Positions 21,839-31,522 are shown, counted from the stretch's first letter. The stretch is 64,000 bases of DNA from Tranzscheliella williamsii (GCA_023212725.1 JALBYF010000020.1:1-64000); one strand, 5' to 3'. Translations and numbers: made by a program. Notes: generated from the sequence alone by a model not told the origin.

Positions 21839-23152
21839 ATGGTCAAGTTTTCTCTCACCGCCATCTCGCTGGCTTTGGCTGCCGTCGTCGCTGCCGTCCC
21901 CGAAGACCTGCAGAAGCGACAGGCACCCACTTCCACCTTCACTGGGACCCTTCCTGCTTCGGTCTCGTCTATCCTGAGTGGTATCTCCTCGGGTCTTGGC
22001 GTCACCACCTCGACCCAGGCCCTTTTCACTACCTACTCGGCTGGCGCCAAGAACCCTCAGGTCACCGGCGCACCCGGTCTGCCAGACCTCAACTCGCTCG
22101 TTGTGGCCAATTTTCCTGCCCTCGATCATCCTCCTCCTACCAACTCGCCTCAGGTTCAGTCTTGGATCTCGCAGATCGACTGGTCCAAGGTGCCCAACGC
22201 CACTGTCACCGTCGACCAAGCTTCTTGCAGTGGCAATCCCACCAACTTGGCCGAGGCTGGCGCCGACGGCAACTGTTGGTGGACTTGTGGTCAGTGCACA
22301 CGCGACACTGACATCACCACCTGCCCGGATGTCAACACTTGGGGTCTCTCTTATGATGACGGCCCCTCCCCCTACACTCCCACCCTCCTCCAGTACCTGA
22401 GCCAGAACAACCTCAAGTCCACTTTCTTTGTCGTTGGTTCCCGCGTCCTCTCCCGACCTCAGATGCTCCAGACCGAATTCGAACAGGGCCATCAGATCTC
22501 CGTACATACCTGGTCTCACACTGCTCTCACATCGCAAACCAACGAGCAGATCGTTGCCGAGCTGGGGTGGACCAAGGAGGTGATCCGTCAGACCATTGGT
22601 GTTACCCCTAACACCATGCGACCTCCCTACGGTGACATTGATGACCGCGTCCGAGCCATTTCGTCCCAGATGGGCTTGACCCCCATCATCTGGACCACGC
22701 CCCCCGGAGGCGAGTCGTACGACACCAACGACTGGAAGATTGCCGCTGGCGTCGTATCTCCCGCCCAGGTAGTCTCCACCTTTGAGCAAATTATTGCCAA
22801 TGCGTCGTCGCTCTCCACCGGCTACATTGTTCTTGCTCACGATCTGTACCAGCAGGCCGTCGCCATTGCCACCGAGATTGTCCTCCCTGCTGCGCAGCAA
22901 ATGCGGCCCAAGCAGAACCTCAAGTCGATCGTCCAGTGCCTCAACAAGCCCGCTTCGGACGCTTACATCGAGACCAGCTCGAACAAATCTTCGCCTTCTG
23001 AGCCTGGCTCCAGCTCCAACTCTGCCAGCTCCGGCAACTCCACTGGCAACTCGACCTCCTCATCGGCTGCCATCGGCGGTCCCGCTGTCTCTTTCATCAT
23101 CCCGACCGCTATTTTGGGTCTCTCCATGCTCTTCTTCGGTCTTCTTGCTTGA
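21839..23152 (+). CDS. GPI-anchored chitin deacetylase (CE4)
   Basis: Single exon of 437 residues. The ATG at 21839 begins a signal peptide (VKFSLTAISLALAAVVAAVP), followed by a Lys-Arg Kex2-type site at LQKR. The NodB/CE4 domain has its motifs in order: SYDDGPSPYT (catalytic base and metal Asp), HTWSH (metal His pair), RPPYGDID, the W-containing strand near IIWTTPP, and VLAHDLY with the catalytic His. Upstream is a small Cys pair region (DGNCWWTCGQCTR). The C-terminus is Ser/Asn/Gly-rich and then hydrophobic (IIPTAILGLSMLFFGLLA), as in GPI-anchored proteins. It converts cell-wall chitin to chitosan at the plasma membrane or wall. In fungal pathogens this can lower chitin recognition, but no such role can be read here. 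Confidence 0.93.
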   Translation: MVKFSLTAISLALAAVVAAVPEDLQKRQAPTSTFTGTLPASVSSILSGISSGLGVTTSTQALFTTYSAGAKNPQVTGAPGLPDLNSLVVANFPALDHPPPTNSPQVQSWISQIDWSKVPNATVTVDQASCSGNPTNLAEAGADGNCWWTCGQCTRDTDITTCPDVNTWGLSYDDGPSPYTPTLLQYLSQNNLKSTFFVVGSRVLSRPQMLQTEFEQGHQISVHTWSHTALTSQTNEQIVAELGWTKEVIRQTIGVTPNTMRPPYGDIDDRVRAISSQMGLTPIIWTTPPGGESYDTNDWKIAAGVVSPAQVVSTFEQIIANASSLSTGYIVLAHDLYQQAVAIATEIVLPAAQQMRPKQNLKSIVQCLNKPASDAYIETSSNKSSPSEPGSSSNSASSGNSTGNSTSSSAAIGGPAVSFIIPTAILGLSMLFFGLLA

Positions 23153-23430
23153 GGTTGCCCTGGCCCCTTCCTCGCGAAGCAGCACCTGACCCCGCTGAGA
23201 TCGTACCCCCATAATCTTCCACCTGTCTGCCCCACCCCAGGACAATATTTAACAGGAGTTCTCGGCTTCTGTGTTTTACGTGTGAGGGCTGTCCAAATCC
23301 TACGCAAATGAGTGTCTCATGCCAAGATTGAATTCTTGGGCTGTTGTGGCCACGGAGGAAGCGACGAAACCGAGCTGGCGCAGGGGTGCATCGCTGTGTC
23401 GGGCGAGTGGTGCGGTGGGGCGAGGGAGGG

Positions 23431-25575
23431 CTATTCTACAGTGCAAGACGAGTTGGGAGCGGGAGGGTGGGAAGTTTGGGGGGGAAGAGGGCAGGGTTGG
23501 GAGGCAGCGTTGGCGGGGGTGGAGCGTGGGTCGCGGGTGGGGGGGATGGTGAGGGCTGGGTTCTGGCGGAAGAAGCCGACGGGTTTGAACGCGAGGCGGA
23601 GGGTGTCGGTGGGCATGACGGGGAAGTCTTCGGGACGGACGATGTGGGTGGTGCCGAAGGTGAGGAAGGCGAGGATGTCGGTGTTGCGGATGGGGGCGTC
23701 GGAGGCGACCCAGTGCTCGACCGAGTCGGGGGGGTCGTACGTCTGGGGCACATGCTTGCCTGCCGGGTAGACGCGGTCCTCGGCGTACGGCACCGCCCAG
23801 AGATGATGCTTGGCAAACGGCGCGCGCCGGGCGACAAACGAATCCGCCCGGCAGTACAGCGGCACAAAGTGCGCCGAGACAATCTTGTACCCCACCGCCT
23901 CGCCCGTGGCATAGTGCCGCTCCGCCTCGTTCACCACACTCCAGCTCCGCTCTTCCGCCGGCGCACCATCGCGCACCCCCGCCCGCGCTGTCTCCAGCAC
24001 CGTCCGGCTGGCAGTAAACGCATTGCCTGCAAAGTTCTCGTCGGACCCAGTCGCATGCGGCACAGCATGGATGCGCTGCTCCACCACCGAATTGTTCGGC
24101 CCATCAAGGTAAGGATCGACGCGGAGCGAGAAGAGGTGCTGGTGGTAGTGCGCGTTGACGCGCGGCGCAACCTGCGTGCCGAACCCCGCCGGATCCTCAC
24201 CCTGCGCCAGCACGTAGAGATTCAGGATCCCCGTCAGCTTGATCTCGCACTCGACATTGCCGTCGGTATGCAGATTCCAGTAGATCGCATATTCGTAGTT
24301 GGCGACGGTGCAGACCATGCTGATAACCAGCTTCCTTCCGCGCACTGCCTGCGACCGGCCGCCGGCGCGGTAGTCGGTATGCTTCCACAGCAGACCAGTG
24401 TCCTCCTCGTGGATGCAGATTGCGTTCGTCACGGTCTCGACCGACCCGTCGTGCCTGACAAAGTGGCCGTCCATGTACTCGATCGAGCCGAGGCAGTCAC
24501 AGCCAAGAGAGAGCGAGTTGCTCATATAGCCGAGGCCGTACTCGCCAACGTCGAAGGCGAACTTGCGGTAATGGGGGAAGGTGGGCTCAGCGTAGGGCAC
24601 CACCATTTCGGCAAGGCTGAGGCGGTAGAAGAGAGGTCGCTCTTCCGGATTGGACAGAGAATGGCCAGGCCTGTCGGCGTCCTTGTAGGAGAGCGCAGAC
24701 AGGACGATGCCCTCCCTGGGATGAAAGGCGACGTGGACAGAGTAGTTGGACCACTCGAGCACGTGGCCTGTTCTCTTGAAGCTGACACCTTCGGGCTGCG
24801 TAACATGGATGGGTTTGAGGTCGGTGCGCATCTCCTTGTTGCTGAGCTCGGTCAGATACTCGAACTTCTCGAGCGGAGGCGGGATGCGCTCACGATGACC
24901 TGGATTTTCCAACGTGGGTTTCTGCGGTGGAGCGGTGGAGCCGGTACCGGAAAGTCTGGCGTCGGTGCCGGTCCTGTGATTGGGGAAGTCGATGGAGAGG
25001 ATCTCACGCTCGCCGTTCATGTCGATAACGGGGAAGAAGTCCATGGGATGGGCGTAAAGGTTATCGTGCTCGTCGAAGCGAGCGTATAGCAGACACTGCT
25101 GGACACGCTTGTCGCCAAAGCGCTGGTCCCAGCCGATGGACCAGCCGTCGGCATAAAGCTGGTGAGGCTCGACACCGACAGCCGCGGCCGCCTGGATTAC
25201 GCGTTTGTCCTTGCGGATGATCTCTTCAGCAATACAGAGCTCTTCGATGGTGATACCCGGCTGAACACCCTTGTCGAGCTTTTTGGCGTCCTTGATCTGG
25301 GGCTTGGGAGTGTCAAGACGGACGAGAATCTCGTACGCCTCGCCGGTGAGCATGTCGACAATGTGTGCCTCCAGAACTCGCTCGACCGGCTCGACGGTGG
25401 AGGGGGCGCCAGGCCAGTTGAGCAGATGCACCACAGCAGCTTTGGGCGGCTCCTTCAACAGGACCGTCGTGAACTTGAACGCTTTGACTTGCTTCTCGGC
25501 GAGCCACGGACGAAGCGCAGCGGTGGTGGCGAGGATCTCGTCCGGAGACGGGGGATCTAGAGGATGAGCTGGCAT
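23431..25575 (-). CDS. Copper-containing primary amine oxidase
   Basis: Single exon of 714 residues from the ATG at 25575. The topaquinone motif TVANYEY places the modified Tyr at about 427. Copper ligands are in HYHQHLFSLRVDP and the later KHHLWAVPY. The substrate-channel and base segment is YMDGHFVRHDG. The N-terminal N2/N3 domains and the long beta-sandwich are of normal length. It oxidatively deaminates primary amines to aldehyde, NH3 and H2O2. Fungal members let amines serve as nitrogen source and are usually peroxisomal or cytosolic; the C-terminus (CTVE) is not a PTS1. Three GATAAG sites clustered about 350-390 bp upstream suggest GATA-factor nitrogen control. Confidence 0.93.
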   Translation of the reverse strand: MPAHPLDPPSPDEILATTAALRPWLAEKQVKAFKFTTVLLKEPPKAAVVHLLNWPGAPSTVEPVERVLEAHIVDMLTGEAYEILVRLDTPKPQIKDAKKLDKGVQPGITIEELCIAEEIIRKDKRVIQAAAAVGVEPHQLYADGWSIGWDQRFGDKRVQQCLLYARFDEHDNLYAHPMDFFPVIDMNGEREILSIDFPNHRTGTDARLSGTGSTAPPQKPTLENPGHRERIPPPLEKFEYLTELSNKEMRTDLKPIHVTQPEGVSFKRTGHVLEWSNYSVHVAFHPREGIVLSALSYKDADRPGHSLSNPEERPLFYRLSLAEMVVPYAEPTFPHYRKFAFDVGEYGLGYMSNSLSLGCDCLGSIEYMDGHFVRHDGSVETVTNAICIHEEDTGLLWKHTDYRAGGRSQAVRGRKLVISMVCTVANYEYAIYWNLHTDGNVECEIKLTGILNLYVLAQGEDPAGFGTQVAPRVNAHYHQHLFSLRVDPYLDGPNNSVVEQRIHAVPHATGSDENFAGNAFTASRTVLETARAGVRDGAPAEERSWSVVNEAERHYATGEAVGYKIVSAHFVPLYCRADSFVARRAPFAKHHLWAVPYAEDRVYPAGKHVPQTYDPPDSVEHWVASDAPIRNTDILAFLTFGTTHIVRPEDFPVMPTDTLRLAFKPVGFFRQNPALTIPPTRDPRSTPANAASQPCPLPPQTSHPPAPNSSCTVE

Positions 25576-25927
25576 GCTGGAAGATGAGGGCCGGCGCCGC
25601 AGTCGCTAGGCTCGGTGTGGTGCAGAGATGTCAGTGGTGTCGCAAAACAAAGCAAGAGAGCAGGAAGGAAGAGGAACGGTAAGAAGACGAAGGACAAGTG
25701 TCGCAGTATTCTCGCACTTCAGAGTCAAGGCCTTGAATCTCCATCAGACCAAGCGGCTATCGACAAGCGTGCAAACGTATGCGCGAAATTCGCCGTGCCG
25801 TTCGCCGAGCAAACAGGAGCGTAGGAGGCCGGCAGCAGCCTATCCCCCGCCTGTACAACAGCAGCGTCGCTCCTGCAACACGTCAGCTCACCGGCCAATT
25901 GGATGCTATGCTACTCACACTTAGCCG

Positions 25928-25967
25928 CTTATCAGCCGCTTATCAATTCCAGCTCAGCCGTCTTATC
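25928..25967 (-). promoter_or_regulatory. Cluster of three GATAAG sites upstream of amine oxidase
   Basis: CTTATC on the + strand (GATAAG on the strand of the amine oxidase gene) occurs at 25928-25933, 25939-25944 and 25962-25967. The first two lie in a direct 11-bp repeat AGCCGCTTATC. Fungal nitrogen-regulatory GATA factors (AreA/Nit2 class) bind paired GATAAG sites. Confidence 0.6.
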
Positions 25968-26276
25968 TATATTACCCGATCTAACAGCTGGAGAATGTCT
26001 GTGTGTTCGCGCATGGACCAGCTTGGAGAGGAGCCCGGATCGCTCGAGATCGGGCGCTTCAATGAACTAATCCGAACTAGATCGTCCGATGTATCTATCC
26101 GGCTTGGCATCATTTCAAACCGGTAGATGTCAAAGCCCCTAGCCTTACTAGCCTGGTAGAACTACCACCCACTCAGCCTACTTAGGTACTCCTCCTGTCT
26201 CTGCGCCTTTCTGCACTGCGTCGATCGTCACCGTTCGGCCAGCCATACGCACGTCGACAGAAGACATCTCCTTCAT

Positions 26277-26311
26277 CGCTATACCTGTCGCTATACCTGT
26301 CGTATACCTGT
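26277..26311 (+). repeat. Triplicated 12/12/11-bp repeat before the SAC gene
   Basis: CGCTATACCTGT occurs twice in tandem and then once more as CGTATACCTGT, ending 51 bp before the SAC ATG. It is probably in the 5' leader or core promoter. Confidence 0.7.
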
Positions 26312-26362
26312 CTTGGCTTTCTGGTACTGTGACCGGCAACGCTTGTGCCAAATAGCACAATC

Positions 26363-28888
26363 ATGTTCAGGGCGCTCTTCTCTTCTGCCAAGGACAGCAA
26401 GCCAAAGTCTCTTGGATCTGGCGAAGATGCCTCATCGTCACCGGCCTCATCTACGGGCCAGAAGCGCAGCCAGGCGTCAGATCGGCCCGCTGCCGCTGCC
26501 GCTCCCCAATCGCTTCTTTCCAGCTCAGCGTCCACCGCCCCGCTGCGCTCCAGCTTGCCCATGTCGGACTGGCAGGTCCCTCCCCTGCCGCATCCCTTGC
26601 CAGAACGTAGTATCGGCCTCTTGGTCACGCAACAAGGTCTTCTCGTCTTTCCGAGAAGCTCGTCCCACTACAAGTCCCACCAGCGCACTCCGTCCCAGGC
26701 GCCATTCCATGGCAGATCTGGTTCGGCGTCCGGCGCATCCCTTACCCTTGGCTCTGGCGATGGCTTCAAAGTAGCTTCTCTGGGCAACGCCAGCGCTACA
26801 ACCGTAAGCGTCAGGTCAGCTACCGCCCCGGCCCCAGCAGGCATACCTCAGCTCTCCTCGCTTGATGTCGCCTTCTTGATCAAGTGGGGCAAACAAGCAA
26901 AGTTCCATCCGCTCCCGCCTTCAGAATGGCGCTCCATTGTCGATCAGCATCCAGCCGACCAGCAGCTAGAGTGTTTTGGCATTATCGGCATTTCTCGTCT
27001 TTTCAGCAGCGCCTATCTTTTCGTCATCACCTCTCGCAAGCTGGTAGGTGACTATTTCCACGCCTCTAGGCCCATCTACTGCTGCACCGGCACCCTCGCC
27101 ATCCCACTCCTCCAAGAAGAAGCAGCCCAGGCTATCAAATCCCAGCTGGCTAAGCAACACACTCTACCAACCGCCTCGACCCTCGCTAGTGATCCACAGA
27201 ACCGCAAGGATGAGCAGGCTGACGACGACGCTCAAGAAGACGACAGCTCCCAAGCCTCGTCCGACTCTGATTTCGACGATGTCGAAACGCCTGCTGCAAT
27301 CCCCCGGGAACCGTTCTTTTCTTCCCTGTCACAACGTGGCGACACGGTTCGTACGTCCAAGTCCCGCCCCTGGCTGAGCAAAGCAGCTCGCGCCGTCTCG
27401 GATGGACGCATTCAAACCATCTCTGACAACTCGGACAACAAAGCTCAGGCCGCACAGGCTGAGACGGCATCCACGAGATCAGTCGACGTCCCACAGCCCG
27501 TCGAGCAGCAGCCATCCCCTCTGCCGAATGCTGCCGAGTCTCTCTCTGCGGAAGAGCAGTGGCATGCTGCCAAGCAGGCCGAGCTAGAAGAGAAAACCGT
27601 GCGCGAGACCGCCAAATACTGGGCGCGAGGCGAGTTCTGGTTCAGCTACGACTTTGACCTCACCACGTCGCTGCAAAAGAAGAATCAAGCAATCCAGCGA
27701 CAACCCAAGTCTCAGGCAGCACCATTACAGGCATCGCTGCGAAGCGAAGGCCATCTTGCTCATCCCTCGAATGCGTCGAGCTCCTCTACCACTACCTACA
27801 GATCCGTCTCGTCAACGCCAACTGCACCGACTAGCCCGCCTGAATTCATCCTGCTGAACGAGCCCTACGCCAGCGTGCCGCTGTGGAGGCGCGCCGATCG
27901 CAAGTTCTGGCACAATGAACACATGAGCAAGGACCTTATCCACGCCGGTCTCCATGCTTACATCCTTCCTGTCATGCAAGGCTATCTGCAAACTGTCGCT
28001 TTGCCCGTCGGTCCAATGACCACGGATGACAGCACTGAGAACAAAGAAGTTGACGAGACCGTCCTGCGATGTCAGATGATGGTCTTGTCACGCCGGTCCA
28101 AGGAGCGTGCTGGGCTTCGGTACCAGCGACGCGGCATCAATGATGCCGGCCAGGTGGCCAACTATGTCGAGACGGAGCAAATCCTCTACATCCTGCGTCA
28201 GCCTCCTCTTTCCGACTCTGCAAGCAGCGAAACGAGGGGTGAGGTGATGTCCTTCGTGCAATTCCGGGGATCCATCCCGCTTTACTGGTCGCAGAGCCCG
28301 TTCTCATTAAAGCCGCCGCCTGTGCTCGAGCGAGGGCCGCAAGAGAACCTCGACGCTTGTCGCAAGCATTTCATCGGCCAGGTAGAGCGGTACGGCTCTG
28401 TTACCTGCATCAATCTGGCGGAACAAGGCGGGAAAGAGGGATGCATCTCGGAAGCGTACCGAACCACGGTCCAGAAGCTGATTGACGAGGATGGGTCTGC
28501 GCCATCCGACAATGCCCATGCCGACGTCGTCGCGACGGGCCGAGCGGGATGGAACAAGCAGCTGCACTACGCCGACTTTGACTTCCACAAGGAGTGCGCT
28601 GGCATGAAGTTTGAGAATGTCCATCGTTTGATCGTGCAGATGCACGAGACGCTCACGCAGATGGGCTACTTCCACCAGACCATCACGCCGGCCCCTGCGG
28701 CCGCGGGCGCCCACGGGACGCACGTCCACCGCACGCAGAAGGGAGCGTTCCGGGTCTCCTGCCTCGACTGTCTGGACCGCACCAATGTCGTCCAGTCTGC
28801 CTTTGCCAGGCACGTCCTCACCGGCCAGCTGCGAAGCGTCGGCATCGCCGTTGCCACCCCATCGCCCGCCACCACCGCTAGCGCCTAG
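26363..28888 (+). CDS. SAC phosphoinositide phosphatase, N-terminal and P-loop half
   Basis: Single open exon of 841 residues from the ATG at 26363. It holds the N-terminal part of a SAC domain interrupted by long Ser/Gln-rich inserts typical of fungal Sac2-type proteins: IGLLVTQQGLLVFP near the start, SRLFSSAYLFVITSRKLVGD, then FWFSYDFDLTTSLQ, then AYILPVMQGYLQT and FVQFRGSIPLYWSQ. It ends with the catalytic CX5R(T) loop CLDCLDRTNVVQ (Cys800 to Arg806). The frame stops 35 residues after Arg806. The rest of a normal SAC catalytic domain, beginning at the NDVWANN-type motif, is absent from this strand and found on the minus strand at 29196-30543. The product as drawn is truncated inside its catalytic domain, and loss of activity is likely unless the halves associate. 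Confidence 0.85.
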   Translation: MFRALFSSAKDSKPKSLGSGEDASSSPASSTGQKRSQASDRPAAAAAPQSLLSSSASTAPLRSSLPMSDWQVPPLPHPLPERSIGLLVTQQGLLVFPRSSSHYKSHQRTPSQAPFHGRSGSASGASLTLGSGDGFKVASLGNASATTVSVRSATAPAPAGIPQLSSLDVAFLIKWGKQAKFHPLPPSEWRSIVDQHPADQQLECFGIIGISRLFSSAYLFVITSRKLVGDYFHASRPIYCCTGTLAIPLLQEEAAQAIKSQLAKQHTLPTASTLASDPQNRKDEQADDDAQEDDSSQASSDSDFDDVETPAAIPREPFFSSLSQRGDTVRTSKSRPWLSKAARAVSDGRIQTISDNSDNKAQAAQAETASTRSVDVPQPVEQQPSPLPNAAESLSAEEQWHAAKQAELEEKTVRETAKYWARGEFWFSYDFDLTTSLQKKNQAIQRQPKSQAAPLQASLRSEGHLAHPSNASSSSTTTYRSVSSTPTAPTSPPEFILLNEPYASVPLWRRADRKFWHNEHMSKDLIHAGLHAYILPVMQGYLQTVALPVGPMTTDDSTENKEVDETVLRCQMMVLSRRSKERAGLRYQRRGINDAGQVANYVETEQILYILRQPPLSDSASSETRGEVMSFVQFRGSIPLYWSQSPFSLKPPPVLERGPQENLDACRKHFIGQVERYGSVTCINLAEQGGKEGCISEAYRTTVQKLIDEDGSAPSDNAHADVVATGRAGWNKQLHYADFDFHKECAGMKFENVHRLIVQMHETLTQMGYFHQTITPAPAAAGAHGTHVHRTQKGAFRVSCLDCLDRTNVVQSAFARHVLTGQLRSVGIAVATPSPATTASA

Positions 28889-29195
28889 AACATACCCTCC
28901 CCTCCACGGCGCGCTTTCCTTCCACATCCTCTAGCCTTCCGCCGCGCCGCACGCTGTTTGGCATAGACGTGCCTTGCGGTGCTTGTGGTCTGCGCTCGCG
29001 TCCGCTCGTACAACTATACCCCTCTCGCCTTGGCCATGCTGCAACCAGCGCTTTTATGCTTTTCTCATCGAGACGCACTCGCGGCTGTGGCGGTGAGGGA
29101 AACGACTCTTGACGTGTACCATGGGCGGAAACTAAGCTAGACAAAGGGGGCGAACGGCTGGGTATATGCGAATAAAGTAGGGAAAGTGCGTGCGG
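28889..29195. other. Spacer between the two SAC halves
   Basis: Short spacer between the stop of the N-terminal half and the stop of the oppositely oriented C-terminal half. If the segment is inverted, this was originally the 3' flank of the intact gene. No gene was seen. Confidence 0.5.
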
Positions 29196-30543
29196 CTAGA
29201 GCCAAAGACGGCGCTTGATGCCGTCGATGAGGGGGCCGAAGAGGGGCATGAGAGCGTTGGCTTCCTCGAGGCTGTGGGGCGCGCGGCGGGAGGAAAGCGA
29301 GGGTGAGTAGGTGGTGCGGCGGGGGGGCGCGGACGGGGCGTACCTTTGGATGGTGGAGGTGGAGACGAACGGGTCGGTGGGTTGGGGGGGGTGGGCGGCG
29401 GCGGAGCAGGTTGCGGCGAGGCGGTCTACGATGTGGGCCACCTTTTGGCGGGAGGAGCTGCGGGGTTCGGCGGGGTCGAGCGGGGGGGAGGGGGCGGCGC
29501 GGAGGTGGCGCGAGCGGACAGTGGCACTGGCCGCCGCACCCGTCTCGCCCTCGTCCGACAGGGCGCGGAAGGCGAGCACCCGAGCCTGCCCCACTCCGGC
29601 ACCACCCCCCGCGGCCGTCGTGGTCACATTCCTAATCGAACCCGTCGTGTTCTGCCGCGACTCGGCATGCAGATAGGTAACCACAAACCCCCAGTTGTCC
29701 TCCGGATGCGACGACTCGTGCGGCGACGTGACGTACAGCCCTGCACCCCGACGGAAGCGGCACGACGTCAGCCCTCTGCATCAGCACAACTGCGGCAACG
29801 CGCCACACACGGCTGAACGACTCACCCTGTCGGATGGAAACAATGTCGCCGAGGAGGACCTTGGTGAACGAGTTGAGCTTCTCGCTGCCAAAGTCGTAGC
29901 TACAGACGTAGAGCGCCTTGGACGTGAGCAGGGCGACTTTTTCTTCCAACTTGAGCGTCTGGATGGTGTCTGGGGCGACGGGAGAGCAGAGGGTCCAGCC
30001 GCCGAGGAGGGGCTCGGTGTCGGGGAGGATGTCGCGGCGGCAGCTTTCGATGGCGGAGGCGCGGACGCGGGCGAGGCGGACTTGCTCGGAGGGGTCGCGG
30101 CTGTTGAGATGGTCATAGTAGCGCTCGAGGGCGTGGAGGCCGATGGAGCCGTAGGTGAAGTCGAGCACGGTCTGGCGGAAGAAGTCGGTGACCGCGCCCT
30201 GCACCATGCGGTAGACCGAGTTGGTCGCGTCGTCTGCCCAGCACCGCGCCATGGTAGGGTCAGCATATGCACATCCCGCCCCACGCCCGCACTACGCGCG
30301 GCACTTACTGATCATGCCAAGCAGACTCCGCTTGCCCGTCCGCGTAAAGTCCACCTTGAGCGCATCCGTGTTCGAGTAGCAGTGCGAGATCGCATTCGCA
30401 TTGTTCGCCCACACGTCGTTGAACGCCTCGTCCAGCGCCTTCTCGGTCACGACAAACGCGCATCGCTCCGCTGGCGCCTCGGCGCCCTCCCCGCCCGCCG
30501 CCGCCGCAGGCGCAACGGCTGTGTCTGCCTTGTCCACTGCCAT
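29196..30543 (-). CDS. SAC phosphoinositide phosphatase, C-terminal half with hSac2-like region
   Basis: Exons 30309-30543, 29826-30233, 29344-29740 and 29196-29271 (introns of 75, 85 and 72 nt) give about 371 residues. The last intron has no stop and may be retained, giving 395. After a Gly/Ala-rich start the protein reads AFNDVWANNANAISHCYSNT, then ALKVDFTRTGKRSLLGMIND and RMVQGAVTDFFRQTVLDF. This is exactly the part of a SAC domain that follows CX5R. An hSac2/INPP5F-type region follows (GWTLCSPV, LTSKALYVCSYDFGSEKLNSF, SIRQGLYVTSPHES). It overlaps nothing encoded by the plus-strand half, so the two are complementary. It has no catalytic Cys and would not be a phosphatase alone. An ATG exists at 30543, but the natural start is doubtful. 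Confidence 0.82.
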
Positions 30544-30730
30544 GCTCAGTACCCTTGTTTTGGTGAGTGTGCCCTGGCGGTATTCTACAAGACGTGATGG
30601 AAGGCAAGCAGGAACCAGCAGCGTAACCCCTGACTCTACGCTGACACTTCCACCTAACGTGGACCCTGTCGCCGGATCGAATTTAACACGATGGCCCTAC
30701 TGCTATCTAACGGCCGGCACGGCAGGGGGA

Positions 30731-31522
30731 TCATGCGTAGAGCTGGAGTTCGGGCAGGTCGTGGTCGGGCAGATCTCGGGAGCACCAGACCCTGCGCAGG
30801 CGGACGTTTGCGTGGACGGCGATGTGAGTGATCTGCTTGAACGCGCCGAAAGGCTCGGGCGGGGTGCCTTGTTGGCCTGCGCGGGGTTCGTCTTTGGCGT
30901 GGGTGATGAGGCGGGTGTTGGAGAGGTGGGGTGCGAGCTTGTGGAGCGGGAGGGTGAGTACCTGCCAGGCGGTGAGAGCGGTTGGGTCGTTCTTGGGGCG
31001 CGGTGCAGGGTGGAGCGGGAGATGGAGGGTGCGAGGGCGGGCAGCAGAGGGCGGGGGGAGGTCGAGGGAGGGTGACTTGTGGAAGGTGCTGACGCGAACG
31101 CGGGCGCGCCTTCGAGCGGTGTCGCTGATGCCGACCTCGAACAGGAACGGCCGGGGCCCCAGTGCCCTATACTGAAACGTGACGTGCGGGAGCTCGATGC
31201 CGAGGTCGCCGGCAAAGCACGCTGGCGGCGAGCGGATGTAGGTGCGCGCAATCGCCGGCGACTGCAGCTGCAGCACCGCCTCGCTCACCCACCCGCGCGG
31301 CTCGTCGTACACCCTCAGCTGAAACTCGGCGCACGTCTGGCGTGCATCGTGCTCGCTGCGCTCGTGCGTCCGGTCATCCACCAACACAACCCCCGAGTCC
31401 TCCGGCAAGTCGCCGTCCAGATGCGTGCTCCACAGCACCAGCGCGTCGGTCGACGTCGACGAGAAGAGCGACACCGAGCTCGGCTGAACAACGCCGCCGA
31501 ACAGCGACTCGGCCCTGTCCAT
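30731..31522 (-). CDS. CFA20 (CFAP20 / DUF667) domain protein
   Basis: Single exon of 263 residues. The ATG is at 31522; an earlier in-frame GTG exists. The CFA20 pattern is visible: LQSPAIARTYIRSPP, LGIELPHVTFQYRALGPRPF with FLFEVGISDTARRRARVRVST, then WQVLTLPLHKLAPHL and the closing ITHIAVHANVRLRRVWCSRD. A human-like CFAP20 reads RVQIHANCRIRRVYFSDR at the last position. The protein is longer than the about 190-residue ciliary form because of Pro-rich inserts. CFAP20 is an inner-junction protein of doublet microtubules and also has nuclear roles in transcription. Without cilia, a nuclear role is the more likely one here, by inference. Confidence 0.8.
   Translation of the reverse strand: MDRAESLFGGVVQPSSVSLFSSTSTDALVLWSTHLDGDLPEDSGVVLVDDRTHERSEHDARQTCAEFQLRVYDEPRGWVSEAVLQLQSPAIARTYIRSPPACFAGDLGIELPHVTFQYRALGPRPFLFEVGISDTARRRARVRVSTFHKSPSLDLPPPSAARPRTLHLPLHPAPRPKNDPTALTAWQVLTLPLHKLAPHLSNTRLITHAKDEPRAGQQGTPPEPFGAFKQITHIAVHANVRLRRVWCSRDLPDHDLPELQLYA

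Larger units (their letters stand above)
25576..26362. other. Divergent promoter region, amine oxidase / SAC gene
   Basis: 787 bp between two divergent genes. It contains the GATAAG cluster (25928-25967) and a short triplicated sequence (26277-26311), both listed separately. No gene was seen. Confidence 0.6.

Noticed and set aside
23344..25089. 581-codon plus-strand frame
   Set aside because: It is antisense to the copper amine oxidase, has no ATG-based family resemblance, and is of the kind produced by GC-rich third positions.
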